A program made the position numbers and the translations under genes. Shown here in pieces: positions 13,950 through 24,500 of a stretch of 64,000 nt of DNA (position 1 is its first letter; every line of letters starts with the position of its first letter). Origin of the DNA: Physcomitrium patens (lineage: Eukaryota > Streptophyta > Bryopsida > Funariales > Funariaceae); the NCBI RefSeq assembly GCF_000002425.4, contig NC_037269.1:4229146-4293145 (forward strand). Reading direction: 5' to 3'. The notes under the pieces are model-generated. The model was not told where the DNA came from. It worked only from the letters and a program-made list of their open reading frames with translations, and did not search any database.

Positions 13950-14950
13950 TTGACCACCGTACCCCTCATTTTATAGTTGCGTCATTTCTTTGGACAATGT
14001 TGAGCAGTGTGCTTAGGTTCTCCGCAATATAAACATAATCCTTCTTGACGACGACGAATCTTTTCTTGCTCAGTTAGGGGTTTAAAATGTACCGTGTCAA
14101 TTTACATGTCTTTTACTTTCGAATGTACATTTGGCAAAGATGTTGATGTTGCCATTGAGTAATAACGTTGAGGTTCCCGTGAATGATTTTCGGATCAAAA
14201 TTTGAAAAGTTGATTATCACATTTTACCGCAAAATCGATTGCTTGACTCAAAGTTTGAGGATTAGATAAGTTGAGCATCAATTTCTTTACTTCGTATTAC
14301 AATCCATAAAGAAATTGACTGATGAGTGCAGCATCATCCCACTTGATGTCAATTACAAGTTGTCGAAATTGTGAAGCATACACTGTTACAGAGCGATTTC
14401 CTTGTCGCAGAATTTGGATCTTATTTGTTGCAACACGAGTTGCATCGTGTTCACCATACATAGATCAAAACTCCACCATAAAAGCTTCTAAATTGTCCAA
14501 TATTGGATTTTGTTGTTCAAAAAAAGACGAAAACCACGATAATACAGAACGAGAAAGTAGAGTACCAATAAACCTGACTTGTGATCCTGGAGTTGGATAG
14601 CTTTGCGGTTGAAGTTCAATTGCCAATTGTACTTGATTGATGAACCCTCGAAACTTTGATCTCGTACCATCAAATTTCTCGGGTAAGGCAATTCTTGGTT
14701 CTCTAGTGCTTACAGGGTGTTATACAATTGGGGAAGGAACGTGATTTGTTGTAGATGTTGAAGCAGCTCCGATCATCTCTATATCCCCACTTTCTGCTAT
14801 TCTTGTTCTTTCCTGTGTTGGTGAATTGAGTTGATGCATCGCAAGCATTAATTCCTTCATTTGCTCTTGCATTTGTGCCATTGCACTCTTTATTTCAACA
14901 AGCTCTGCCATAATGACACTAAGAAGAAAAATTTGTTTGATACTGCTCAA
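13950..14950 (-). mobile_element. gag region of the chromovirus
   Basis: Upstream of pol on the - strand, reading begins near 14950 with a short Met/Gln-rich coiled stretch (about 14720-14930) followed by a capsid-like region. A Cys/His-rich end with CxxC-type spacing lies near 14.0 kb, consistent with a zinc-knuckle nucleocapsid. It is broken more than pol. Confidence 0.65.
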
Positions 14951-15090
14951 GACAAAAGAAAAGAAAGACTTGATAACAAAGAAGATACTAAGAACAATAT
15001 CAGTTTAGGAGTGGGTAATCCGCAAACTTCTAATACGCTTATGTCTTGTCAAGAGAAAGGGGTAATCCACTCTTACTCAAGAAAAACAAA

Positions 15091-15103
15091 GCTCTGATAT
15101 TGT
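15091..15103 (-). other. Possible tRNA(iMet)-type primer binding site
   Basis: The - strand reads ACAATATCAGAGC. The common plant element primer site complementary to initiator-Met tRNA is TGGTATCAGAGC, so nine of twelve positions agree. It lies about 19 nt inside the 5' LTR edge, farther than usual, so confidence is moderate. Confidence 0.45.
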
Positions 15104-15122
15104 AAGTGTACTCTTGTCAATC

Positions 15123-15674
15123 TGTCAAGGACAAAGACTCGATGAGGGAAAATATATACAAAAAGGCTATCTCGATATAATAAGTCAAAATATAAACAAA
15201 TATGTATATTAAAAGGAAACTGGAATGGCTATTGCCACAAGACAAAAAACTAAAGACTCTTGAACCTGGACTAGGAGCAAGAAAGGAGTTGACAAGAGTG
15301 AAGAAGCCTTCACTCTTGTCTCTATATATACTATCTAACTAGGGGCTACGTGGCGATGTTCTATAGGACCTCCAATATGTGTTGACTTTGTAGGACACAT
15401 GCCTTGACTTACAAGGCAAGTTTTTCTACGTGTGGGCCACATAGTTAGCTTGATCTTCAAGCTAACAACATGTGTGGCACATGGCCAACTTGTTGACCAC
15501 GTTTCTAATCCAAAAAGTCAATTAAAGACACCTATGAAGTCAAAGCAGCATCTAAGAAGTTTCTAGGAAGCTTCCATATTAAATATTATAGAATTAACTT
15601 ACTTTTATCTACTTTTACTTACTTCTACTTATTTCTATATGTAATTATTAGCTTACATGATTATGGCCGTGACA
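15123..15674 (-). repeat. 5' LTR of the chromovirus
   Basis: 552 bp, TGTCAAGGAC...GTGACA on the + strand, the partner of 9303-9854 with about 18 differences by eye. It has the same TATA-like box as the partner, near 15325 on the - strand. Confidence 0.93.
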
Positions 15675-16490
15675 CTCTCTCCTCTTTTGGATGAAAGGCG
15701 GAGCCATGCCAAAATTTGGCCAAAACCCTAATCTTAATTTTATTTAGATTTTAATTCTAATTATGAACCTTGTGATTGTATATGTATGGATTTTGCATTG
15801 TGAAGGATGGTCATTAAGTGTTAAAATATGTTTCATTGAGGTAGATATCTCTTCTGTCTTCAAATATCCAAAGGGTTTCAAGGGCCTTGGATTTTCTTCA
15901 ATCAGTCACTCAGTTTCTTTTTTTTCAATGTGATATTCTGAATATTTGTAGCTTTTTTTGTTAGCTTCCCAACAAGATAAGATTCGCTTGATTTGGAATA
16001 AGGAGGAAGTTTTGGTGAATTTTTGAGTTTGAGGGAGTCGACTGCCTTTGCAGTTTGAATCAATCGTGTTTGGAAATGCATTTCTCAGTGCTTAATGATT
16101 GGCTTTATTTGAAATTTTGGGAGCATCAAGCTTTATAAGCTTAGCTCTGAAAGGCTTAAGTTTTGTTGAATTTAAAGACAATCTGAATTTTTAGTGAATT
16201 TCTAAGTCAAGAGGGTTGGTCACCATGGCAGTTTGGATCACTCAACTTCAAAGGAGGAATTCTCACGACTAAATCATTAGATTGCAATGAGGATTGTTGG
16301 ATCAAAAGCACCTTCAAGTTAGCCTTGCAACAAGCTAAGAATCATTCAAATTGAAGCTGATTAAAAATTTTGGCAAATATTAGAGTAGAAGGGAGTCGAT
16401 GCCTTTAATCTTTACATGTTGTCAAGGTATCTTCGCTTTCACTTGTCTTACTTTATTTTTACTATCATCTTCATAGTGAATTGTAATCTC
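15675..16490. other. AT-rich sequence, no gene recognised
   Basis: No open frame of note and no family I recognise. It begins with the likely right copy of the chromovirus target duplication (15675-15679). Confidence 0.6.
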
Positions 16491-16900
16491 CACATTTCAC
16501 TTTTTTCTAATAAATTTTAAGTTTAACTTTTAATCTTTAATGTTTTTACTTTAACTTTTAATTTTTAAATTTTAAATTAATTTTTAAACTAAAATTTTTA
16601 CTTTTTACTTTTCACTTAATCTTTAATCTTGACTTTTAACTTAATCTTTTTTTACTCAACCTTTTAATTTTAACTTTTAACTTAACCTTTTAATCTTAAT
16701 TTTTAACTTTAACTTTTTTAACTTAACTTTTAACTTAATCTTTAATCTTGACTTTTAACTTAATCTTTTTTTACTCAACCTTTTAATTTTAACTTTTAAC
16801 TTAACCTTTTAATCTTAATTTTTAACTTTAAATTTTTTAACTTAACTTTTAACTTAACTTTTAATTCAAACTTAACTTTTTATTCTTATTGTCAATTAAT
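16490..16900. repeat. G-poor T/A/C tract with a 119-bp tandem duplication
   Basis: About 400 bp built from variants of ACTTTTAA/CTTAATCTTT. The + strand contains hardly any G. Within it, 16622-16740 and 16741-16859 are near-identical copies with a 119-bp period (both start TTTAATCTTGACTTTTAACT), so a short-unit repeat has been re-duplicated as a longer block. No coding potential. Confidence 0.85.
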
Positions 16901-17415
16901 AGAAATAACTTAGTTAATTATTTTTACTATGTTTGCATAGTAAATTTCATTTAACATGTTAATTTAATGTTGGTAATCATTGCTTGGAAGGCCTAAAATT
17001 AATTGAATTTTTAATATAAAGATTTAAATTAATCTAACAATTACACAATTGGGAGCTCTCTAATTCCACCTCTTGGTCTTATTATGTGGCATAGGTTTCA
17101 TCAAGTGGTGAAATTTGGCCTCACAATTGGCACATGCTGAAAGATATGCAGATTTGGAGGGAATGAATATTATATTGAAAAGTGGTATAATATATAAAAA
17201 TAATATAAAAATTTATAAAATTTTAATTTATAATAAAAAAAATAAGTAAATAAATAATTAAATGGTTGTAAAATAAGTTAAGATAGATTGAAATGAGCTT
17301 GAAATGGAATAGTATGGTGCTAAAGTAAAGAAATATAGAACTAAGGGAGAGTGACATAGGTTAGTATTGACTTTTGGACTATTCTTTTTTTCTCCTTTGC
17401 TCAAGCTCTCTCCTT
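16900..17415. other. AT-rich spacer, nothing recognised
   Basis: Only short open frames. A less AT-rich stretch at 17050-17165 does not match any family I know. Confidence 0.6.
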
Positions 17416-17419
17416 TTCA

Positions 17420-17920
17420 AAATAGCTAGTTACTCTTTGGAGGTTTTTTCATAGTATATTTTGATTAGAATTTAAAATTTTTGAAAAGTTGTTTCTTTAT
17501 TTGAAAGCTTCTTAGAAAGCTTTTACTTGCTTCAAGAAGAGCTACTATGAACATGGAGTGTTTTTTTGCATAAAAAAGAATTAACTACTTTTTAAAGCTT
17601 TTCTTTATAGGTTTTCTCAAAGTATATTTTGAATTTAAATTTGAGATGTTGAAGAGTTTTTTTTCTCTTTATAAGCTTTCCAAAAAGCTCTCATTTGCTT
17701 TAAGAGATGTTAGTAGGAACCACAAATGTCTTTTTAAATAAAAAATGAGCTAGCCACTCTTTAGTTTTTTTTTTGGAAGTTTTTTCGTAGTATATTTTGA
17801 ATTTGGATTTGAGATTTTGAAAAATTAGACTTCTCTTTATAAGCTCTTTAAAAACTCTCTCTTTCTTTGAGAGGAGTTGATATAAAGTTGTGGTGTTTTT
17901 TTTTTAACAACAAAGAATCA
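17420..17920. repeat. Three diverged tandem repeats with 168-bp period
   Basis: Three units share the order: TAGTTACTCTTT-like start, AGTATATTTTGA block, TTTGAAA/TTGA..GTT, TTTATAAGCT, AAAGCTC.CTTGCTT-like block, then a T-run. The AGTATATTTTGA-like block recurs at 17453, 17621 and 17789, which is 168 bp each time. The units are clearly diverged, so the array is old. No open frame runs through it. Confidence 0.8.
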
Positions 17921-17996
17921 ATTATCTTATATTAATATGATTTATAGCTTTGTTTGCTCATAAATTATGTTATAGAAAATTTTAGGAAGTAAGATT

Positions 17997-18000
<4 letters not shown>

Positions 18001-18033
<33 letters not shown>

Positions 18034-18047
18034 AATCTTACTTTTGG

Positions 18048-18087
<40 letters not shown>

Positions 18088-18101
18088 AATCTTACTTTTG
18101 G

Positions 18102-18132
<31 letters not shown>
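18001..18132. repeat. (AT)n array with repeated 54-bp unit
   Basis: AT runs at 18002-18029, 18053-18083 and 18107-18132 are separated by two identical spacers (ACATAAATCTTACTTTTGGT and following bases), so the period is 54 bp. Confidence 0.9.
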
Positions 18133-18133
<1 letters not shown>

Positions 18134-18241
18134 ATACCATTTCAAAGAGCCATCACATACTAAAATTTAATGAAGTATGGAGCTATGGCATTTATTTTAG
18201 TGAAGAAATGGGCATCAACTACCATTTACTATCAAGAGCTA

Positions 18242-18274
<33 letters not shown>

Positions 18275-18709
18275 AGTATATGATCATATCTAGTTGTAGC
18301 TAAAAACTTTGTGTTTTCTTGAAGCAAATTTTTTTATTCCAATAATGGTATAAGTGAGGCTCAGCACCATGTGTCTATTTCTCATTGGCTCTTGGAGATC
18401 CAATTTTTAGTCCTCTTCTTTTTAAAAAGCTTCCTTTATATGATAAATAAAAAAAAAAAAAAAAAAAAAAAAAATCCTATTAATCACTTTGCTTTGTGGT
18501 TGATAGAAGCCAAGCCTAATACTACTTGTTTCATTCTATATTAGCTCCTCCAATATCACTCCAAGCTCCAACTATGACAAGAGAGAGTCATTTTTATTGT
18601 AGGCTACTGGAAAAATGCTCCAATCCGCCAAGGCCAATGACTAAGACTTGTTCTGAGGCTAAGAGAGCTTAATCGACCATTAATAATATTGGTGGCCATA
18701 CTCCAAGGC

Positions 18710-18751
<42 letters not shown>

Positions 18752-20300
18752 TTAGATACATGTTAAGCTTATGTTTATGGCTTTAATAATATAAGATGAT
18801 AGTTTGAAGATTGATGATATTATTTGGTGTGTATAATCATTTATGCTAAATAATTTTTTTAAATATGTATTTGAGATTTTTTTGAATTTTAGTTCTATTA
18901 TAAATTATAGCTTTAAAATAAAAATATTATCAAATAAATTAAAATAAATCAATAAAAAGCCAAATATGTTATATTATAATTTTTCTTTTTAAAAAAAACT
19001 TTATTTGAATAAAAAGAATTATATATAGATCTCTAAGATTTAAAGACGTGCACCTCTTTCATACATTGTATAAATATCCATTTTTTCACTAATGCTTGGA
19101 CTTTTTACCATCTTATATAAATTTAAATAGATAAATAAATAAGAATACTTATAAATAAGTTACTATTATTATTGATACTTTTTATTATATATAATGGTAC
19201 ATGTTAATTTATAAATTTTTATTACATCTCTTTTTAACTTTATTAAAATATTTTTAAAAATATTATGTATAAGAATTTAATATACTAATTTTATATATAA
19301 AAAAGTATTTTTTAGTGGATCTAAGCCAAAAAACCTTTAAGATTTTTATTTGTAACTTATTGATTGTCATTAAATATGTAATGCGTAATAAAGGTTTTTT
19401 TATCCATCATTCCAAAAGATAGATTTAGTTTATCCAAAATCAAAATAATTTGTAGTGTAATAGAACAAACTTACTTTCCAATCAAAATATCTTATTTTAT
19501 AATATATGCTATAATTTTTTTAACAATTAAAATCGTTATATTAAAACTATTTATCATAATAATTAGTTATCATTATTTTTTATAAATACTTACTTTGAAA
19601 GATTTTATTTATATTTTTTCATTAATTGGCCTTGAGATTTATCAATAGTTATTCTAATTATAAGCTTCAATAAAAAAAAATTATTAAAATTTATGTGATT
19701 TTTATTTAAATTTAAAGATAAATCAATTTGCTTTAACAAATTCTTATTAAAAATCATATTTTAATACTATTATTTTAAGTATTTAGACAATACAATAAGA
19801 ATCATTGCAAAAAATATAAAATATTTTGTATCCACAAGACTTCTAAGATATATTATTCAGTAGTTATTTTAAACTAGTATCAAGTTTTTAATATACAAAA
19901 AAATTACAAATAATCATGCTTGGTATTTTAAGTCTAATGATAACAATAACAATAATATGACCAAATTGTATCCAATTTAGAATGAATCCCATTCCAATAG
20001 ACATGACATTGCCACATATTACTTGAAAATTCAGAACTTTGATTGTATCACATAGTTTACTTTTGGTTAAAATACTTGGATTAGGTACAAGTAATTATAA
20101 GTCTTATTAAGTTTATTGGTCTTATAACAAAGAGTAAAGCACAAAAGTAACCATAATTTTAAATATGATAAAACTTCAATGTTAATACAATATATATATT
20201 AAAAGAAGATTAAACAAAAAATAAATAAAGTGTCTTCACTTCAGTAAAGAGTCATATATTATTATGTTTTTCTTAATAAATTTGGATTGTTTCATTCTAT
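18133..20300. other. AT-rich intergenic DNA with microsatellites
   Basis: No gene seen. It holds AT runs at about 18241-18268 and 18716-18750 and a run of about 26 A at 18449-18474. From 18780 onward it is above 80% A+T by eye with no open frame of note. Confidence 0.7.
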
Positions 20301-20331
20301 AATAATTTGACATCATTTGGCATTTTACTTC

Positions 20332-20368
<37 letters not shown>

Positions 20369-21546
20369 TTCACACATATTTGTTTTCATATCTAGAAGCA
20401 AAAACCAACACTGGGTACCTTTAATGAAAGTTAACACAAAGACGAAGATTAGAATTTTACAACAGAAGAAGACAAGCGTAACACGACAAACCCATGTATT
20501 CGTTGAAATTAGAAAGCAGAGAGGAATCAAAAAGTAAAAAGTAAAAAGTACCACGATAAGTACAAATATGTGTCTGTCGGTGGAACGGTGACTAGATCCC
20601 ACGGTAATAGGGGTACACGGTGGTAGGTTCCTGTCAATGCCGTGAGGCCGACAATGTGCTGGCCGCCCCATCCACCAACTTCGTTCGTCAAAAAATCCTC
20701 TATTCGTCCACTGTCGGAACTCAGCGATCGTCGGTGTTCCTATGCTCGTTCGTCGTAGGATCCGTTGACATTGTCTGACTGGGCAACAACGAGAAAAGGT
20801 TAGGAATCGTTCGTCGGACGAATAACGGCGAGTATGAGTTACCGCACGAAGGCTTCCGAGGAACAAGGCATCGGAGAATGCCAGGACTGTCGGTAGTGAG
20901 CTACGCGCAGTGGTGTGTGTGGTTGAACGCGGCAATCGCTTCTTTTACTTCCTCTGTGTCTCTGCCACTGCGAGCTTGATGAGTTCGAGACTCCTCCCCG
21001 AAATTTGACGCCCTAAACGTGGGTTGAGGTTGACGATGTGAATGGGCTTTCGCGGCTTTTCTCTTGCTTGCACGTGGATTGCAGGGGAGGGATTTGACTG
21101 GGGCTCAGTGGCGTTCGTGGATCGCTGCAGCGATGTAAGAACCTGAGGGAAGTGTTGAGTATGCATGGCGGGAGAATTGCAGGATGCTACGTTAGATGAT
21201 TTCCTGTGGGTGGTCTTCCGTTAATTCTTTTTTCGTGGGTTTTTAGGGGGGTGGGGAGGGGTTTGTTTGGTTATCGAATTGTAGAGGGTTATCAATTCGA
21301 TGGGTCCCTGGAGTTGGAAGTTGCCGTTGATGAGAAGGCGTCGCTCTCATATGACTGAGGGTTTTCCTTTGATGGGTGGAAACCTAAACCGGCTTTGATT
21401 GTTGCGAAGACTCCCCTCCCAAAATTCATTTTTCGTTTTTTACATAGTAGTGTGGGGCTGTGAAGTGCTTGGTAGCTTCTGGGAGCAGAATACTTCTGAA
21501 CGAAAGTGTTGTCCCGTGGTACTAATGCAGGAAGCAACCAGTTAAA
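20300..21546 (+). promoter_or_regulatory. Upstream/leader region of the U-box gene
   Basis: After an (AT)n run at about 20336-20362 the base composition becomes clearly GC-richer up to the start codon at 21547, as expected for a promoter plus 5' leader. Three CGTTCGTC motifs occur (20682, 20746, 20809). Short upstream reading frames begin with ATG at 21161 (12 codons), 21165 (19 codons) and 21300 (32 codons) and would lie in the leader if transcription starts before them. The transcription start is not visible. Confidence 0.45.
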
Positions 21547-24500
21547 ATGCCTGTCTCTGCAGAAAATGACTTGAAGTTAGAATGGATTTCTACCACAATC
21601 GATGCTTTGGAAAATCTACCTCACATTAGGAACTTAAATGCGCTTCTTCTGGAAACGATTAGAAGGCTTGAAACATTGCTGAAGGAACTCCCTAGGGAAA
21701 CATGGACAAGAGTGGAGGAAAAAACTTTGAGAAAACTTGGGAAGGCCTTCGAAGATGTTTCGAGGTAATTTTCCTAAGATGTCTAAGAAACAGCTTCTTA
21801 AACGCCTTGTACGAAGAACCCAGCGCTCTCTCAGAACACGGAGACATTCGATTTTGCTTAGCATATTTCGCTGGTTGTGGCTGGGAAGATCCAGAGTAAC
21901 CTTCCCGCGCTGACTTTGAGATCATATTGTCTTTTGCCAAGCTGACTATGTTTGTATGTTCTTTCTTACTAGTGTTTGTTTTTCACTCCCGAGTTTTGTT
22001 TGTGGTGGCAGATCGGCAATGGAATGGAAGAGGCATAGGCTTCGGCTTTTACTTACTGAGGACACATGTGCAGCGGAATTGTACGATGCGGTCATGAATG
22101 TACAGGACAGATTTAGCGAGTTGGAGGTACATCTTAAAACTGGTAATTGAATTGTTTCTTGTTAGTTTTCTTGGTATAGGTAATTGCTCAAATTTGATGT
22201 TTCTTAAGTGATCCCAAGATGTTCGTGGATATTATGATTGCACTTCGAGTTGAATCATCCTTTTGAGAAGAATTGATGTGATTAGTTTGCGGGGCTCGTG
22301 CGACAGTTCAAATCTTGATCATTACAACCAACAAACTTTTTCCTTGTGGCACGCATGAGATCACGATCTTTTTCGAGTCACAACTTGCAAAGAACACTGT
22401 ATTAAGCTGAAATATTGTAATGTGTGCTTAGGTTCATCAAAACTGCAAGGGAGAAGCTAATTCAATAGTAAAGCAACTTGGCCAAGTAGCACAGGAACTG
22501 GGAGAGGAAAGTGACTGCAGTGAACTCAACAAAGTTTCAGCCGCCTTCAAGAAGAAGGTTTTATTTTCATTCTCATTTTTAATAATCATACTAATTTTAC
22601 GTAAAATGTAAATCATTTTTTTGTTGGCTGTCTCTGCTGTTAAAAAATGCCGTAGCCTTGTATTTGTACTGTTAATGGCTTAGTTTGGCTCAACTAAATC
22701 TCCAATCGTATTGTGTTTAAAGTCCCTAGTTAACTATTGATTAATTTCATTTCTTTTACTGCTTTTGGCCCGGACAATTGCCTGTTACTGTGGATTTTAT
22801 GCATGCGTCCATGAATTTAACTCCTCTTGTTACGTTTGGAATGAATCGAGGATTGTACATATGAACGTTTAAACGTTTGAACGTCTGAGATGCTCGGCCA
22901 CGTCAGATGTTAGATTGTGGCACAGAATTGCAATGGTTCTGACTGCTTCTGATCTATAGATTAAGTTCGATATGTGTATTTACTAAGGAGTGTGACTTGG
23001 AAACAGTTGTTGGATTTTCTTCGTTCGAACAGCTACTCTCGTTCCTCAGAACACGCGACTTTCGCTTGCACTTGGCTTGCCAAACAGCTTGACACAGACG
23101 TCGATACTATCAGGCAGGAATTGCAAGTGCGTACGTCCTACTAAATCATAATAGAGTGCTATTCACATCGTACTTACAATAGCAATTAGGAGCTCTTTGC
23201 TGTTTATTGGTTTTCGTCTACAGTCCAAGAGAGTTTTATTATTTCTTCGGATGCATATTACTTGTTTCTGGTATCCAGACTGATCCAAAAATGTGGCATT
23301 TTCAGGAAATAAAGAAACATGCGCACGCCTCCCCACGCCAGATGCAGAAAATTGATTCTGAGCTGTTAGAGCAGTTAATTCTGTTCATGACAGAAGCTGA
23401 AACAATAACGTCCACATCAGATTGCCTTTTTGATATCAAATCAAAATTGGAATGTGGTCTTTGCAAACGCCTTATGTTAAGGCCAGTCGTAATTGACAGC
23501 GGGGTATCCTTTTGCAAGGGATGCATTGAAGAGTACTTGAAATGTGAGAAAACCATTTGTCCTGTTACTGGCAGACCGGTTAGCAGACGCTTCGTCGTCA
23601 GTGTTACTCTCCAAGATTTGATAACCTGGTATTCTCCTTCTCTTTGCACCTTCTTTGGATGTATGCACGAATTCGAGTTGAAATATTTATGAAGATGGTT
23701 TCTGAGCTTGAAATAAATAGATGGAGTGAGACTTTGCAACATTCTGTTACCTTGAATTACAAAAATAATTATGATGTTGCATGTTTGAAGTTACCGTCAC
23801 AAGTTGTTACTAATCTTCTTGTCGGACTTTCATTATTAAATGTTGAAGAAATCCTTTTCTGCAGTTGTGGAGGAGCAGTAGAGTCGGCTGTGGATGAACC
23901 TACTACAGAAGAGGGAAACTCAAGTGATATCAGTGTAGATGGTCCCTTCATTGATGATTCTCTGGAGAGGAGAATAGAGCTCGGATTAGAACAGCTTTGT
24001 TCAACTGCTAGAAGAAGAGTGCTTGCGGGGTTTTCCCATCTTACCAAGTGCGCATTATTACCAGGGGGTCCACGTGCAGTGTTCAATGCGCAATATCTAC
24101 CTAAATCATCTTCACCAGATGAATCGGAAGCTATGAAAGTTATACCAACTGCTATAAAGTTAGCAAGGACGCAGGACCCACAATATACTAAGCGTGCGGT
24201 AAGCACTATTCTCAATGCCTGTTTGTAGTATTCAGCCTGTCCTCAACTTTTGGATGGGTTTGTCGTTGATAGATGTCCATGTGTAACACGATGTATTCAT
24301 GTGCAGGTGAAGTTAATGAAGGCTCTCACTTCCGACCTTAATGAGGTGGAGGGAGCTGACCCTGAAATCGTTGATGAAGTAGCTGAAGGATTGGACGTGC
24401 TCATCCCATTAATGAAGGGAAAGATGCTTAACTCGACTCCTCTTGTAGCTGCTGAAACTCTCGTGAACATTTTGGTGAACAAAGAGGTATTGCAAGCTCA

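Larger units (their letters stand above)
9303..15674 (-). mobile_element. Ty3/Gypsy chromovirus, near full length, not fully intact
   Basis: A 6.37-kb element bounded by two direct LTRs of 552 bp each. Coding is on the - strand in the order gag, protease, reverse transcriptase, RNase H, integrase, chromodomain, which marks a chromovirus. Flanking pentamers CTTTC (9298-9302) and CTCTC (15675-15679) look like a target duplication with one change. I count about 18 differences between the LTRs by eye (about 3%), mostly transitions. At an assumed plant-like rate near 1e-8 per site per year this would be an insertion of the order of 1-3 million years ago; the rate is an assumption. The polyprotein is broken in several places. 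The order and the bryophyte-like setting suggest the Tcn1-like or a related chromovirus clade, but the clade cannot be fixed by eye. Confidence 0.95.

Noticed and set aside
18001-18132. Regular repeat-spacer pattern resembling a CRISPR array
   Set aside because: The spacers are identical and the repeats are (AT)n in a plant genome; it is a duplicated microsatellite.
20333-20935. 200-codon open frame on the - strand upstream of the U-box gene
   Set aside because: It runs into an (AT)n microsatellite coding Ile-Tyr repeats, has no recognisable domain and covers a promoter-like region.
23302-24215. Open frames of about 146-148 codons on the - strand
   Set aside because: They are antisense shadows of exons 5 and 6 of the U-box gene and cross its intron borders.
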